A stretch of DNA of 5,173 bases from Candidatus Hydrogenedentota bacterium (GCA_029262095.1 JAJDAB010000056.1:1-5173); one strand, 5' to 3'; shown: positions 1-5,173, numbered from the stretch's first letter. Program-made: numbers and translations. Notes: generated by a model from the sequence alone, not told the origin.

Positions 1-531
1 CGTTTCAAGATCGACCACTCCGCCATCGCCAAAATCTTTACAGGGCTTGCCGGTCTCCGGGTCGAGCGCCCAGAGTTTGCGATCGTGCACCGCGATGAAA
101 ATGCGCGCTTCGTCGCCGCTTTTCCAATAGGATAATCCGCGGTGTTGATAGCCGAGATTCGCCGGGCGACCTGCTTTGTAACTTTCGGGATCAAATTTCC
201 AGATGAGTTCACCGGTGGCGGCGTCGAGCGCGACCACTTGGCAAAACGAGGTTGGCAGATACATCACGCCGTCGATCACGAGGGGCGTTGGTTTGAACTG
301 ACTGGATACGACCCTTGGATTGTTCTCGGAGATCTCAGTCTCAATCGACTTCCAGCGCCAGGCAACTTTCACTTCGGAAAAATTACTGGCGTCGATTTGG
401 TCGAGCGTTGAGTAATGGGTATTCGCGAAGTCGCCGCCGTAATAGGTCCAGTTCTCGCCGGAAGGATCCGCGTTTGATGGGGTGATCGCGATGAACGCGA
501 TCACCATTGTAAGTGCGATTCTGATGGTCAT
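1..531 (-). CDS. Exported PQQ-dependent dehydrogenase, N-terminal part (cut by window edge)
   Basis: The frame is open from an ATG at 531 to the left edge, giving 177 residues without a stop; the C-terminal two thirds or so lies outside. Residues 1-21 form a signal peptide (Arg4, hydrophobic 5-16, cleavage after Ser-Asn-Ala21), so the enzyme is periplasmic. The mature start has the family's WTYYGGDFANTHYSTLDQI stretch (28-46). Beta-propeller blade signatures follow: TPLVIDGVMYLPT (82-94), ALDAATGELIWKFDP (101-115) and LWALDPETGKPCKDFGDGG (153-171). The family oxidises alcohols or sugars with pyrroloquinoline quinone and passes electrons to a cytochrome or ubiquinone. Where methanol/ethanol dehydrogenases carry a vicinal Cys-Cys, this protein has GYQHRGLSYW (127-136) with no cysteine pair. 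That resembles glucose-dehydrogenase-like members, but without an N-terminal multi-helix membrane domain. The ATG has AGAGGA (538-543) six bases upstream. The active-site Asp and most metal ligands are not in view, so the substrate is unknown. Confidence 0.88.
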   Translation of the reverse strand, partial: MTIRIALTMVIAFIAITPSNADPSGENWTYYGGDFANTHYSTLDQIDASNFSEVKVAWRWKSIETEISENNPRVVSSQFKPTPLVIDGVMYLPTSFCQVVALDAATGELIWKFDPESYKAGRPANLGYQHRGLSYWKSGDEARIFIAVHDRKLWALDPETGKPCKDFGDGGVVDLET

Positions 532-581
532 GCCCCGTCCTCTCAAAAAAAGTTCCGCTGCCCAGCACGTCACTATAAAGG

Positions 582-617
582 AAAAAGGGCGGACATTCTC
601 CAATCGAATGGCCGCCC
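582..617 (-). terminator. Rho-independent terminator after the heme/copper monooxygenase gene
   Basis: On the minus strand a hairpin forms from GGGCGG/CCGCCC (587-592 with 612-617). After one mismatch it continues as CATTC/GAATG (594-598 with 606-610), around a 7-base loop. It is followed directly by five T (582-586) and a further T-rich stretch. It starts 24 bases after the stop codon at 642-644. It should separate transcription of the upstream gene from the PQQ dehydrogenase gene, which would then need its own promoter in the roughly 50 bases before 531. Confidence 0.85.
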
Positions 618-636
618 ATGGTCAACGTATCTTAGA

Positions 637-650
637 TCGGACTAGTCCGA
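637..650. repeat. Perfect 14-bp palindrome over a stop codon
   Basis: TCGGACTAGTCCGA reads the same on both strands and covers the TAG stop codon of the minus-strand gene (642-644). It lies just before the terminator hairpin. As RNA it could form only a short stem with a 4-base loop. A perfect 14-mer palindrome is not very unlikely by chance in 5 kb, so no function is claimed. Confidence 0.4.
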
Positions 651-1976
651 CTCGATGTTGGCCCCGTTCAATCGCGCGACGTCTTCCGGTCGAATGGCCT
701 CCGGCGTAATGCCGAGTTTCTCGTCGTCGAACGTATAGTAATGGCCAGTGAATGCCATTTCGTCTTTGGAGTAGAGTCCCCACTTCACGTTAAGCGATGG
801 ATCGGGATTCACCGGATTTTCCGCCGAATTGTCATGGACACTTCGCATGATGAACTTCGTGCCTTTCGGCGCTTTCCAAGGTTCCTCGAACACGTAATCG
901 AGCTGCCAATTGAAATCGTACTCCGGTATGTCGAGCATGACGATTTCTTCGGCACTGTCCGGCAGGACCGCCCATTGACCAATACTTTTGCCCCGAAGAT
1001 GCATATGGCCGCCCACGCTATAGAGCGTCATGTCTTTCATCGCTTGAATCTGCATTTCATGATCAACGTGCGGATTACCAGCGGGGATGTCCAGCATCAT
1101 TTGCGAGACGAGTTGAAGGCGAATGCGTTTATCGATGGTTTCATCCGGGCCAGCGACGTGCAACGCAATTCGCGACTGGTCGACTTGGTCAATCCCAGTG
1201 GAATTGTAGAAGTGCGCTTGCAGTATGAGGTTCTTGCCCGCAGTCAGCTTGTTGCCTATCCCCTCCCCGCGCAGGGGTGAAACGTTGCCCGGCGCCCACA
1301 TTTTCACGATGCGCGCACCAGCGATCTTGTCCATGTCCGCACATTCGCAACCGGGCTCAGGGCTCGCATCATCCAAGGATGGGAACGTCCCCCCCATATC
1401 TTCGAAGAGTATGAAGTGGTGTGCGACTTCGTTGTTTCCGGCTTGAAACTCAACGCCTTTCAACCAAACGTCGTAATCCAATCCCAAAGGAATCAAGAAG
1501 CATTGATACAAATCTGATATCTCACCCGAGACGGTGAACGGTTCGGCCGTTTGCAACACGAGGTCCGGCTCGCCCAGACGCCAGCCGCCTTCGAACGTTT
1601 CGAAATTTTTCTCCGGCGGCAGGTCAGCCTTGTTGCCGAAGGCCGCGCCTTGATCCACCCAACCGACGATGGTATCGATTTCGGCTTGTGAAAGATTCAT
1701 GTCGCCGTGGAATTCGATTCCACCTGGATTTCCTGGGTAGGGCGGCATCTTGCGCGATGCGACTTGTTGCTTCATCGACTTCGCCCAAGGTCGGGCTTGT
1801 TCATAGGTGGTGAGAGAGAACGGTCCAACTTGATCCGGACGATGACATTCCAAACAACGCTCCTGCACGATGGGCATCACGTCTCTAGCCCACGTTATTG
1901 GCGCGGCAAAGCAGGCAGTGGGTGCTGCAAATAGAACTGTCGCGAGTCGAAGACTGAAGCGAATAGGGTGGTGCAT
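642..1976 (-). CDS. Exported heme c / type II copper monooxygenase-like fusion protein
   Basis: The product is 444 residues. Residues 1-24 are a signal peptide (Arg6, Arg10, hydrophobic 11-23, cleavage near Phe-Ala24). A cytochrome c-like domain follows (about 29-115), with the heme motif CLECH (41-45) and a likely axial Met77 in RKMPPY. Residues 130-420 look like the two-domain copper fold of peptidylglycine and dopamine monooxygenases. His186-His187 in EVAHHFILFE and His255 in LQAHF match the CuH ligands. HMH (324-326) in GGHMHLRGKS and Met407 in SKDEM match the CuM ligands His, His, Met. All six copper ligands therefore appear present, and a hydroxylase-type reaction is plausible; no substrate can be assigned. 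A longer frame opens with TTG at 2000, but ATG at 1976 is preferred because GAGGAG lies six bases before it and the signal peptide starts cleanly there. The gene has its own promoter with an operator-like palindrome and ends at a terminator. Confidence 0.85.
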   Translation of the reverse strand: MHHPIRFSLRLATVLFAAPTACFAAPITWARDVMPIVQERCLECHRPDQVGPFSLTTYEQARPWAKSMKQQVASRKMPPYPGNPGGIEFHGDMNLSQAEIDTIVGWVDQGAAFGNKADLPPEKNFETFEGGWRLGEPDLVLQTAEPFTVSGEISDLYQCFLIPLGLDYDVWLKGVEFQAGNNEVAHHFILFEDMGGTFPSLDDASPEPGCECADMDKIAGARIVKMWAPGNVSPLRGEGIGNKLTAGKNLILQAHFYNSTGIDQVDQSRIALHVAGPDETIDKRIRLQLVSQMMLDIPAGNPHVDHEMQIQAMKDMTLYSVGGHMHLRGKSIGQWAVLPDSAEEIVMLDIPEYDFNWQLDYVFEEPWKAPKGTKFIMRSVHDNSAENPVNPDPSLNVKWGLYSKDEMAFTGHYYTFDDEKLGITPEAIRPEDVARLNGANIESD

Positions 1977-1982
1977 CGGAAT

Positions 1983-1988
1983 CTCCTC
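1983..1988 (-). promoter_or_regulatory. Shine-Dalgarno site that fixes the start at 1976
   Basis: GAGGAG on the minus strand lies six bases before the ATG at 1974-1976. The alternative TTG at 1998-2000 lies upstream of this site, which therefore would fall inside its coding sequence. This supports the shorter 444-residue product. Confidence 0.75.
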
Positions 1989-2015
1989 AACGGTACACAA
2001 ATTGATGCTTTTCGG

Positions 2016-2044
2016 AAGATAACATCTGTTATGTTCTAATTCAA
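2016..2044 (-). promoter_or_regulatory. Predicted sigma70-like promoter of the heme/copper monooxygenase gene
   Basis: Reading the minus strand, TTGAAT (2044-2039, -35, 4 of 6 to consensus) is followed by a 17-base spacer and TATCTT (2021-2016, -10, 4 of 6). Transcription would start near 2009, giving a leader of about 33 bases that contains the GAGGAG site. The spacer holds the TAACA-NN-TGTTA palindrome, as in the promoter before tetR. Prediction only. Confidence 0.55.
2019..2032. promoter_or_regulatory. Operator-like palindrome O1 (probable TetR-family site)
   Basis: The sequence is ATAACA-TC-TGTTAT, two perfect 6-base arms around a 2-base centre. It lies in the spacer of the predicted promoter and overlaps the first two bases of the -10, a position suited to repression. 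The inner 12 bases match the palindrome at 3427-3438 in front of the tetR gene at every position except one central base when both are read with their promoters. Binding by the TetR protein encoded here is inferred, not shown. Confidence 0.65.
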
Positions 2045-2045
2045 T

Positions 2046-2057
2046 TAACCTATGTTC
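2046..2057. promoter_or_regulatory. Degenerate second copy of the operator
   Basis: TAACCTATGTTC keeps 8 of the 10 arm positions of TAACA-NN-TGTTA. It lies just upstream of the predicted -35 of the heme/copper gene, with its centre 26 bp from the centre of O1. It may be a weak auxiliary site. The local AT-rich composition makes a chance match possible. Confidence 0.25.
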
Positions 2058-2079
2058 CCGCCAGTTCGACGCTAGAAAC

Positions 2080-3261
2080 TCATTGCCTCGATTCGATCCA
2101 GCCTAGCGCGCTAGTCAGTAAAAGTCGTCCGAGTATGTCATTGCCCTCAGGGGTGAGGTGGCCGTCCAGTGGGTAGAATAACTGGGCACCAGACTCACGA
2201 GATCGAAATGCGTTCGAGACGGTTACGCAAGGCACATCGAGGCGATCGCATGCTTGTAACGCTATCTCATCCGGAACATCGGTGGCGAGCTGGTCGGGAG
2301 AATAGGTGAAGCCTAATTGTTCGTAAATCTTGTTTACTTCACTAGAGGAAAATTTCGTTGTCGGGTATACGACAACCGCTAAGCGCGCACCAAAACGGTC
2401 ACACATTGCTTTGATGGGGCGTAATTCACCCACCAGAGCCAACACTTCGCGTTCCAATTTCGATGACGAAGGGTTCAATTGTTCGGTTGGGACAATGGGA
2501 TTGCCAACGTCCTGCTCTACCAATAGCTTCAACAGTCCCGGCGGAAGATTTCCCTCCGCAAGCGCGGTCGCCAACCGTTGGTCAATACTCGCCAGCCGTT
2601 CACGTTGATCGTCCGAAATCGAATCTAAACGGGTCTGTTGCCGCACAAGGATCCTATCACGAAGGGCTAATTTCATTGGATTATCGCGCGGGAATCGCGA
2701 CATGATATTTGGATACCAGCGAAATCGATAGTGCTTAATCGCATCACGCGTGCGATGGGAGACTGGCATCGGTGGGGGTTGTTCAATATGAGCGCGCTGC
2801 GGCAATCCTATCAACACAATGTCGGGTTCGAGCAGCGGGAGCACTCGATGCAATTGGTCCAAAATCGCGGCGGCGCCGGTGCCGATTTTGCCTAGGTTCA
2901 AGCATTCGATGTCGTGACCCTGCGAACGCACCTCACGCTCCAGCACACGCAACCAGGTCTGTTCGTAGTCGACGCCCCAGCCGAGCATGAACGAATCGCC
3001 GCAGCCAATTAGCCGAACGCTTGGTCGAATCGCGGGATTTATCGGCGGCCCGCGGAAGCCCAAGTTATTCGCCTTAATCTCAAATTCCATCTCAAGCATA
3101 TCGAACGCGTGATAGCTATTCGGCGAAAACACGAGATTGTCCGTGACCGCTTCGAGTGGTAGAAAATATCCCAAGCCACGGTCGGCTCCGATGGTCAACG
3201 TAACCGCTGTGGCGACCGTAGCGGATGCCAAGCCCAACCGTGCGATCAAGCGGAGGACCAT
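2080..3261 (-). CDS. Membrane-anchored SGNH/GDSL hydrolase-like protein
   Basis: The product is 393 residues from ATG 3261. A signal anchor covers residues 1-35 (MVLRLIARLGLAS, then an Ala/Val/Thr-rich segment), placing the rest in the periplasm. SGNH signatures are present: RLIGCGDSF (83-91) with nucleophile Ser90, LNLGKIGTG (121-129) as block II, and DGH (366-368) with Asp366 and His368 completing the triad. Block III, normally Gly-x-Asn-Asp, reads IGLPQ here, so the oxyanion-hole Asn is not evident. A charged helical stretch at about 168-278 separates blocks III and V. The family includes esterases, lipases and O-acyl-processing enzymes; the substrate here is unknown. Start choice is uncertain: TTG at 3297 would add 12 residues, and neither start has a good Shine-Dalgarno site. 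It is divergent from tetR. No terminator is seen in the short gap before the next minus-strand gene, so some read-through is possible. Confidence 0.75.
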   Translation of the reverse strand: MVLRLIARLGLASATVATAVTLTIGADRGLGYFLPLEAVTDNLVFSPNSYHAFDMLEMEFEIKANNLGFRGPPINPAIRPSVRLIGCGDSFMLGWGVDYEQTWLRVLEREVRSQGHDIECLNLGKIGTGAAAILDQLHRVLPLLEPDIVLIGLPQRAHIEQPPPMPVSHRTRDAIKHYRFRWYPNIMSRFPRDNPMKLALRDRILVRQQTRLDSISDDQRERLASIDQRLATALAEGNLPPGLLKLLVEQDVGNPIVPTEQLNPSSSKLEREVLALVGELRPIKAMCDRFGARLAVVVYPTTKFSSSEVNKIYEQLGFTYSPDQLATDVPDEIALQACDRLDVPCVTVSNAFRSRESGAQLFYPLDGHLTPEGNDILGRLLLTSALGWIESRQ

Positions 3262-3362
3262 TCGTCTTGTGAATATTTCCGGCCGTATGCGAATCAATGG
3301 GTTGAGCTTGGCCCGCTTGTGGATACGGACTACGCCAGAGTAGCAGCGAAATCGACCGCGAT

Positions 3363-3378
3363 TACAGCCTAATCTGTA
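3363..3378. repeat. Inverted repeat TACAG-N6-CTGTA in the divergent intergenic region
   Basis: Two perfect 5-base arms flank a 6-base centre. It differs in sequence and spacing from the TAACA-NN-TGTTA palindrome. It overlaps the weak -10 of the proposed leftward promoter for the hydrolase gene, so it could be an operator for another regulator. Five-base arms with free spacing are common by chance. Confidence 0.3.
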
Positions 3379-3403
3379 GAATCGAGGCCAATTTGCTAGT
3401 CAA
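3375..3403 (-). promoter_or_regulatory. Possible leftward promoter of the SGNH hydrolase-like gene
   Basis: On the minus strand TTGACT (3403-3398) matches the -35 consensus at 5 of 6 positions. Seventeen bases later comes TCTACA (3380-3375), a poor -10 with 3 of 6. The leader to the ATG at 3261 would be over 100 bases. No better leftward promoter was seen in 3262-3480, which otherwise holds the tetR promoter and no recognisable gene. Confidence 0.3.
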
Positions 3404-3413
3404 TCCGTCTGAA

Positions 3414-3442
3414 TTGCACAAAAACGTAACAGGTGTTATTTT
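3414..3442 (+). promoter_or_regulatory. Predicted promoter of tetR and the Baeyer-Villiger monooxygenase gene
   Basis: TTGCAC (3414-3419, -35, 3 of 6) is followed by a 17-base spacer and TATTTT (3437-3442, -10, 4 of 6). Transcription would begin near 3449. Neither hexamer is strong alone. Support comes from the matching layout of the promoter at 2016-2044: -35, seven bases, then a 12-base palindrome whose last two bases open the -10. Confidence 0.5.
3427..3438. promoter_or_regulatory. Operator-like palindrome O2 (probable TetR autoregulatory site)
   Basis: TAACA-GG-TGTTA is a perfect palindrome with 5-base arms, in the spacer and first two -10 bases of the predicted tetR promoter. TetR-family repressors commonly bind palindromes in their own promoters. 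The same arms recur at 2020-2031 before the heme/copper monooxygenase gene. A GTG at 3433 that could open a longer tetR frame lies inside this palindrome, which argues against that start. Confidence 0.65.
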
Positions 3443-3463
3443 TGTCTAGTGTGATGACAGAAT

Positions 3464-3470
3464 GGAAGGA
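3464..3470 (+). promoter_or_regulatory. Shine-Dalgarno-like site favouring the tetR start at 3481
   Basis: GGAAGGA ends ten bases before the GTG at 3481, slightly longer than ideal. The other candidates (GTG 3433, GTG 3451, ATG 3454) have no such site. With transcription predicted from near 3449, only the 3481 start leaves room for a normal leader. Confidence 0.45.
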
Positions 3471-3480
3471 ACGTCATCCG

Positions 3481-4152
3481 GTGTCAACTGAACGTAAGAA
3501 TACGCGAATCCCAAAACTGCGAAACAATTCCACGCCGAAACTACCCGTCCAAGATCGTAGTCGTGATCGAGTTGAGCGGGTGTTGGACGCAGCGGAGGAT
3601 CTGGTGAACGTCTATGGTGCCGGACACGTCACGATGCAGATGATTTCGCGCGGTAGCGGCGTGGGGCGTGCCTCGGTGTATCAGTTTTTCCCGTCGATAT
3701 TGGCGGTGTGGAAAGCGTTGGCCCTCCGATATCTAGCGGCGCTGCAGGCGCACTTTGAGCGCAACGTGAGCAGTACAGAGTTTGCGCATTGGACAGATTT
3801 GTGGGATGCCCTGATCGATGCGGCAATCGAGTTTTATGATGCGAATCCATTGGCGCGAAGCATCTTGCTTGGGTCGGACGGCACACAGGAAATCCGAATT
3901 GCCGATCCGGAATATGATCGCCGTTACGCCGAATGGATCGCGGAACACTTCGCGAACTTGGTGGAACAGGATCGGGTATTAAGTGTCGAGCACCTTCGCG
4001 TGAATGTAACGTGCACTACGGCGCTCTTTTCGCTCAGCGTGTGGGAGCATGGCCGTATTACTCCGTTTTATGCCGCGGAAGCCAAACGCGTATCAAAGAT
4101 GTATACAAGGGGTGTCGTGGCGGATTCACAAGTTGCGACTGCTGAAGCGTAA
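3481..4152 (+). CDS. TetR-family transcriptional regulator
   Basis: The product is 223 residues from GTG 3481. After a basic, probably flexible tail (1-28), the DNA-binding domain runs from RDRVERVLDAAEDLV (28-42) through the helix-turn-helix. Its recognition helix region is GVGRASVYQFFP (60-71), the usual TetR pattern of Gly-Val-x-x-x-x-x-Tyr-x-x-Phe. The remainder (about 75-215) is an all-helical ligand-binding and dimerisation region with no recognisable ligand signature. Members usually repress their own operon until a small molecule binds. Here the likely sites are the palindromes at 3427-3438 and 2019-2032, so the inferred regulon is tetR-BVMO plus the heme/copper monooxygenase gene. 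ATG 3454 (232 residues) is the main alternative start; a frame from GTG 3433 would overlap the operator. The Baeyer-Villiger gene follows after 31 bases with no terminator between, so the inducer may be its ketone substrate or a related compound. Confidence 0.88.
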   Translation: MSTERKNTRIPKLRNNSTPKLPVQDRSRDRVERVLDAAEDLVNVYGAGHVTMQMISRGSGVGRASVYQFFPSILAVWKALALRYLAALQAHFERNVSSTEFAHWTDLWDALIDAAIEFYDANPLARSILLGSDGTQEIRIADPEYDRRYAEWIAEHFANLVEQDRVLSVEHLRVNVTCTTALFSLSVWEHGRITPFYAAEAKRVSKMYTRGVVADSQVATAEA

Positions 4153-4183
4153 ATTCGCTCTGGCGTAGGGGAAACAGACAACT

Positions 4184-5173
4184 ATGGCGGCATCAACGAA
4201 AGGAACGGCACGTCGTATCGCGATCATCGGGAGCGGTTTTTCCGGTTTGTGTCTTGGCATACATCTGAAAAAGACGGGCCGGAACGAGTTTACGATCTTC
4301 GAAAAAGCCGATCGCATCGGCGGAACGTGGCGCGACAACACCTATCCCGGTGCGGAATGCGATATCCCATCGGCGTTGTACTCGTTTTCATTCGAACGGA
4401 ATCCAAATTGGACCTACAAGTGGTCGGAACAGGAAGAGATTCTCGCGTATATGGAGTTCTGCGCGAAAAAGCACGATCTCTATCCACACATTCAATTCAA
4501 TAAACGTATTGCTGCGGTGTCCTTTCTCGACGACTCCGGAACTTGGATCGTCGAAACCGAAGACGGATCTACCAGCGAATTCGACGCGGTCGTGAGCGGT
4601 GTTGGTCAATTGCACAAGCCGTGGCGACCGTCGATTGAGGGCGCGGACTCCTTTGCGGGTGCATCGTTTCATTCCGCACAGTGGGATCATGACGTGTCAC
4701 TGGAAGGGAAGAAGGTTTGCTGTATTGGCAATGGCGCCAGCGCGATTCAGTTTCTCCCGCAAATCGCTCCGAAGTGCGAGACATTGACGGTGTTCCAACG
4801 ATCCGCGAACTGGATCGTGCCGAAGAATGACCGTGAATACACGCAATTCGAGAAGCGGCTCGTCACACTAATCCCTCCCCTACTGCTCTTGTACCGATTC
4901 TACATTTGGTTTCGCGGCGAGGGCATGCTCTTTCCGCTAATGTTTCGGAAGACTGGATGGCTACGGAAAAAGTCTGAACAAATGGCGAAGGAATACATCG
5001 CGGAGAAAGTGCGCGACCCTGAGCGGCGCAAGATCCTCGTGCCGGATTATCCGATGGGCGCGAAACGCATTCTGTTCTCGGATGACATCTATGATGCGTA
5101 CGACCGGGACAACCTGTTGATCGAGACGAATCCGATTGAAAAGATTGTCCCGGAAGGTGTCGTGACCCGCGAT
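4184..5173 (+). CDS. Type I Baeyer-Villiger monooxygenase (FAD/NADPH), N-terminal 330 residues
   Basis: The frame is open from ATG 4184 to the right edge. The family is usually about 490-550 residues, so roughly a third is missing. The enzyme inserts one oxygen atom next to a ketone carbonyl, giving an ester or lactone, with FAD and NADPH in the cytoplasm. Visible motifs: FAD Rossmann GSGFSG (16-21); GGTWRDNTYPGAECD (46-60); the Baeyer-Villiger fingerprint F-x-G-x3-H-x3-W-D as FAGASFHSAQWD (157-168); the NADPH Rossmann GNGASA (182-187); and PDYPMGAKR (287-295), where many relatives have Cys in place of Ala293. The fingerprint separates it from ordinary flavin monooxygenases and N-hydroxylases. 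A hydrophobic stretch at 227-243 is probably part of the substrate-side region rather than a membrane span. AGGGGA (4167-4172) lies 11 bases before the ATG. It is probably cotranscribed with tetR. Substrate class (cyclic, linear or steroidal ketone) cannot be told. Confidence 0.9.
   Translation, partial: MAASTKGTARRIAIIGSGFSGLCLGIHLKKTGRNEFTIFEKADRIGGTWRDNTYPGAECDIPSALYSFSFERNPNWTYKWSEQEEILAYMEFCAKKHDLYPHIQFNKRIAAVSFLDDSGTWIVETEDGSTSEFDAVVSGVGQLHKPWRPSIEGADSFAGASFHSAQWDHDVSLEGKKVCCIGNGASAIQFLPQIAPKCETLTVFQRSANWIVPKNDREYTQFEKRLVTLIPPLLLLYRFYIWFRGEGMLFPLMFRKTGWLRKKSEQMAKEYIAEKVRDPERRKILVPDYPMGAKRILFSDDIYDAYDRDNLLIETNPIEKIVPEGVVTRD

Noticed and set aside
142..411. An 89-residue plus-strand open frame at the left end
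   Set aside because: It mirrors the PQQ dehydrogenase coding sequence on the opposite strand, which has family motifs and a ribosome binding site.
545..566. GCTGGGCAGC followed after five bases by seven T on the minus strand, as a second terminator
   Set aside because: The stem is only three to four base pairs with a tight loop, and it lies in the leader of the PQQ gene.
741..1280. A 179-residue plus-strand open frame inside the heme/copper gene
   Set aside because: It is antisense to a gene with clear signal peptide, heme and copper motifs; its own translation shows no domain and it has no promoter or ribosome site that stands out.
618..3202. Twelve-base direct repeat ATGGTCAACGTA at 618-629 and 3191-3202
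   Set aside because: About one 12-mer repeat is expected by chance in a window of this size, and the second copy is in coding sequence.
4146..4159. AGCG/CGCT hairpin between tetR and the Baeyer-Villiger gene
   Set aside because: Four base pairs with no T tract; not a terminator, so cotranscription is kept.
4388..4690. A 100-residue minus-strand frame within the Baeyer-Villiger gene
   Set aside because: Shadow of a strongly supported plus-strand gene; no recognisable domain.

Overview
The window carries five protein-coding genes and no RNA gene, insertion sequence or CRISPR array that I can see. Three genes lie on the minus strand (1-3261) and two on the plus strand (3481-5173). Both end genes run off the window. 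Moderate GC, Sec-type signal peptides, periplasmic quinoprotein and c-type cytochrome domains, and a TetR/Baeyer-Villiger pair point to an aerobic Gram-negative bacterium, probably a proteobacterium. That assignment is inference; no marker gene is present.

Layout. 1-531 (minus): first 177 residues of an exported PQQ-dependent dehydrogenase of the glucose-dehydrogenase-like type, cut by the left edge. 582-617: a clear rho-independent terminator reading leftward. 642-1976 (minus): an exported protein with an N-terminal heme c domain fused to a PHM/DBH-like type II copper monooxygenase fold. 2080-3261 (minus): a membrane-anchored SGNH/GDSL-hydrolase-like protein. 3262-3480: divergent intergenic region. 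3481-4152 (plus): TetR-family regulator. 4184-5173 (plus): first 330 residues of a type I Baeyer-Villiger monooxygenase, 31 bases after tetR and probably in its operon.

The most notable signal is regulatory. The palindrome TAACA-NN-TGTTA occurs twice, once in front of tetR-BVMO (3427-3438, plus) and once in front of the heme/copper monooxygenase gene (2020-2031, read on minus). In both places it sits in the same position of a sigma70-like promoter: a -35 hexamer, 7 bases, then the palindrome, whose last two bases are the first two of the -10. Read with the promoter, the two sites agree at 14 of 16 positions from the palindrome through the -10. The simplest reading is one TetR regulon linking a cytoplasmic Baeyer-Villiger oxygenase to a periplasmic heme/copper oxygenase-like protein, with autorepression.

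How the genes may work together (inference): Baeyer-Villiger oxidation makes an ester or lactone, an esterase would open it, and a PQQ dehydrogenase would oxidise the released alcohol. The copper/heme protein could carry out a hydroxylation fed by electrons through its heme. The substrate cannot be told from sequence, and only two of the promoters share the palindrome.
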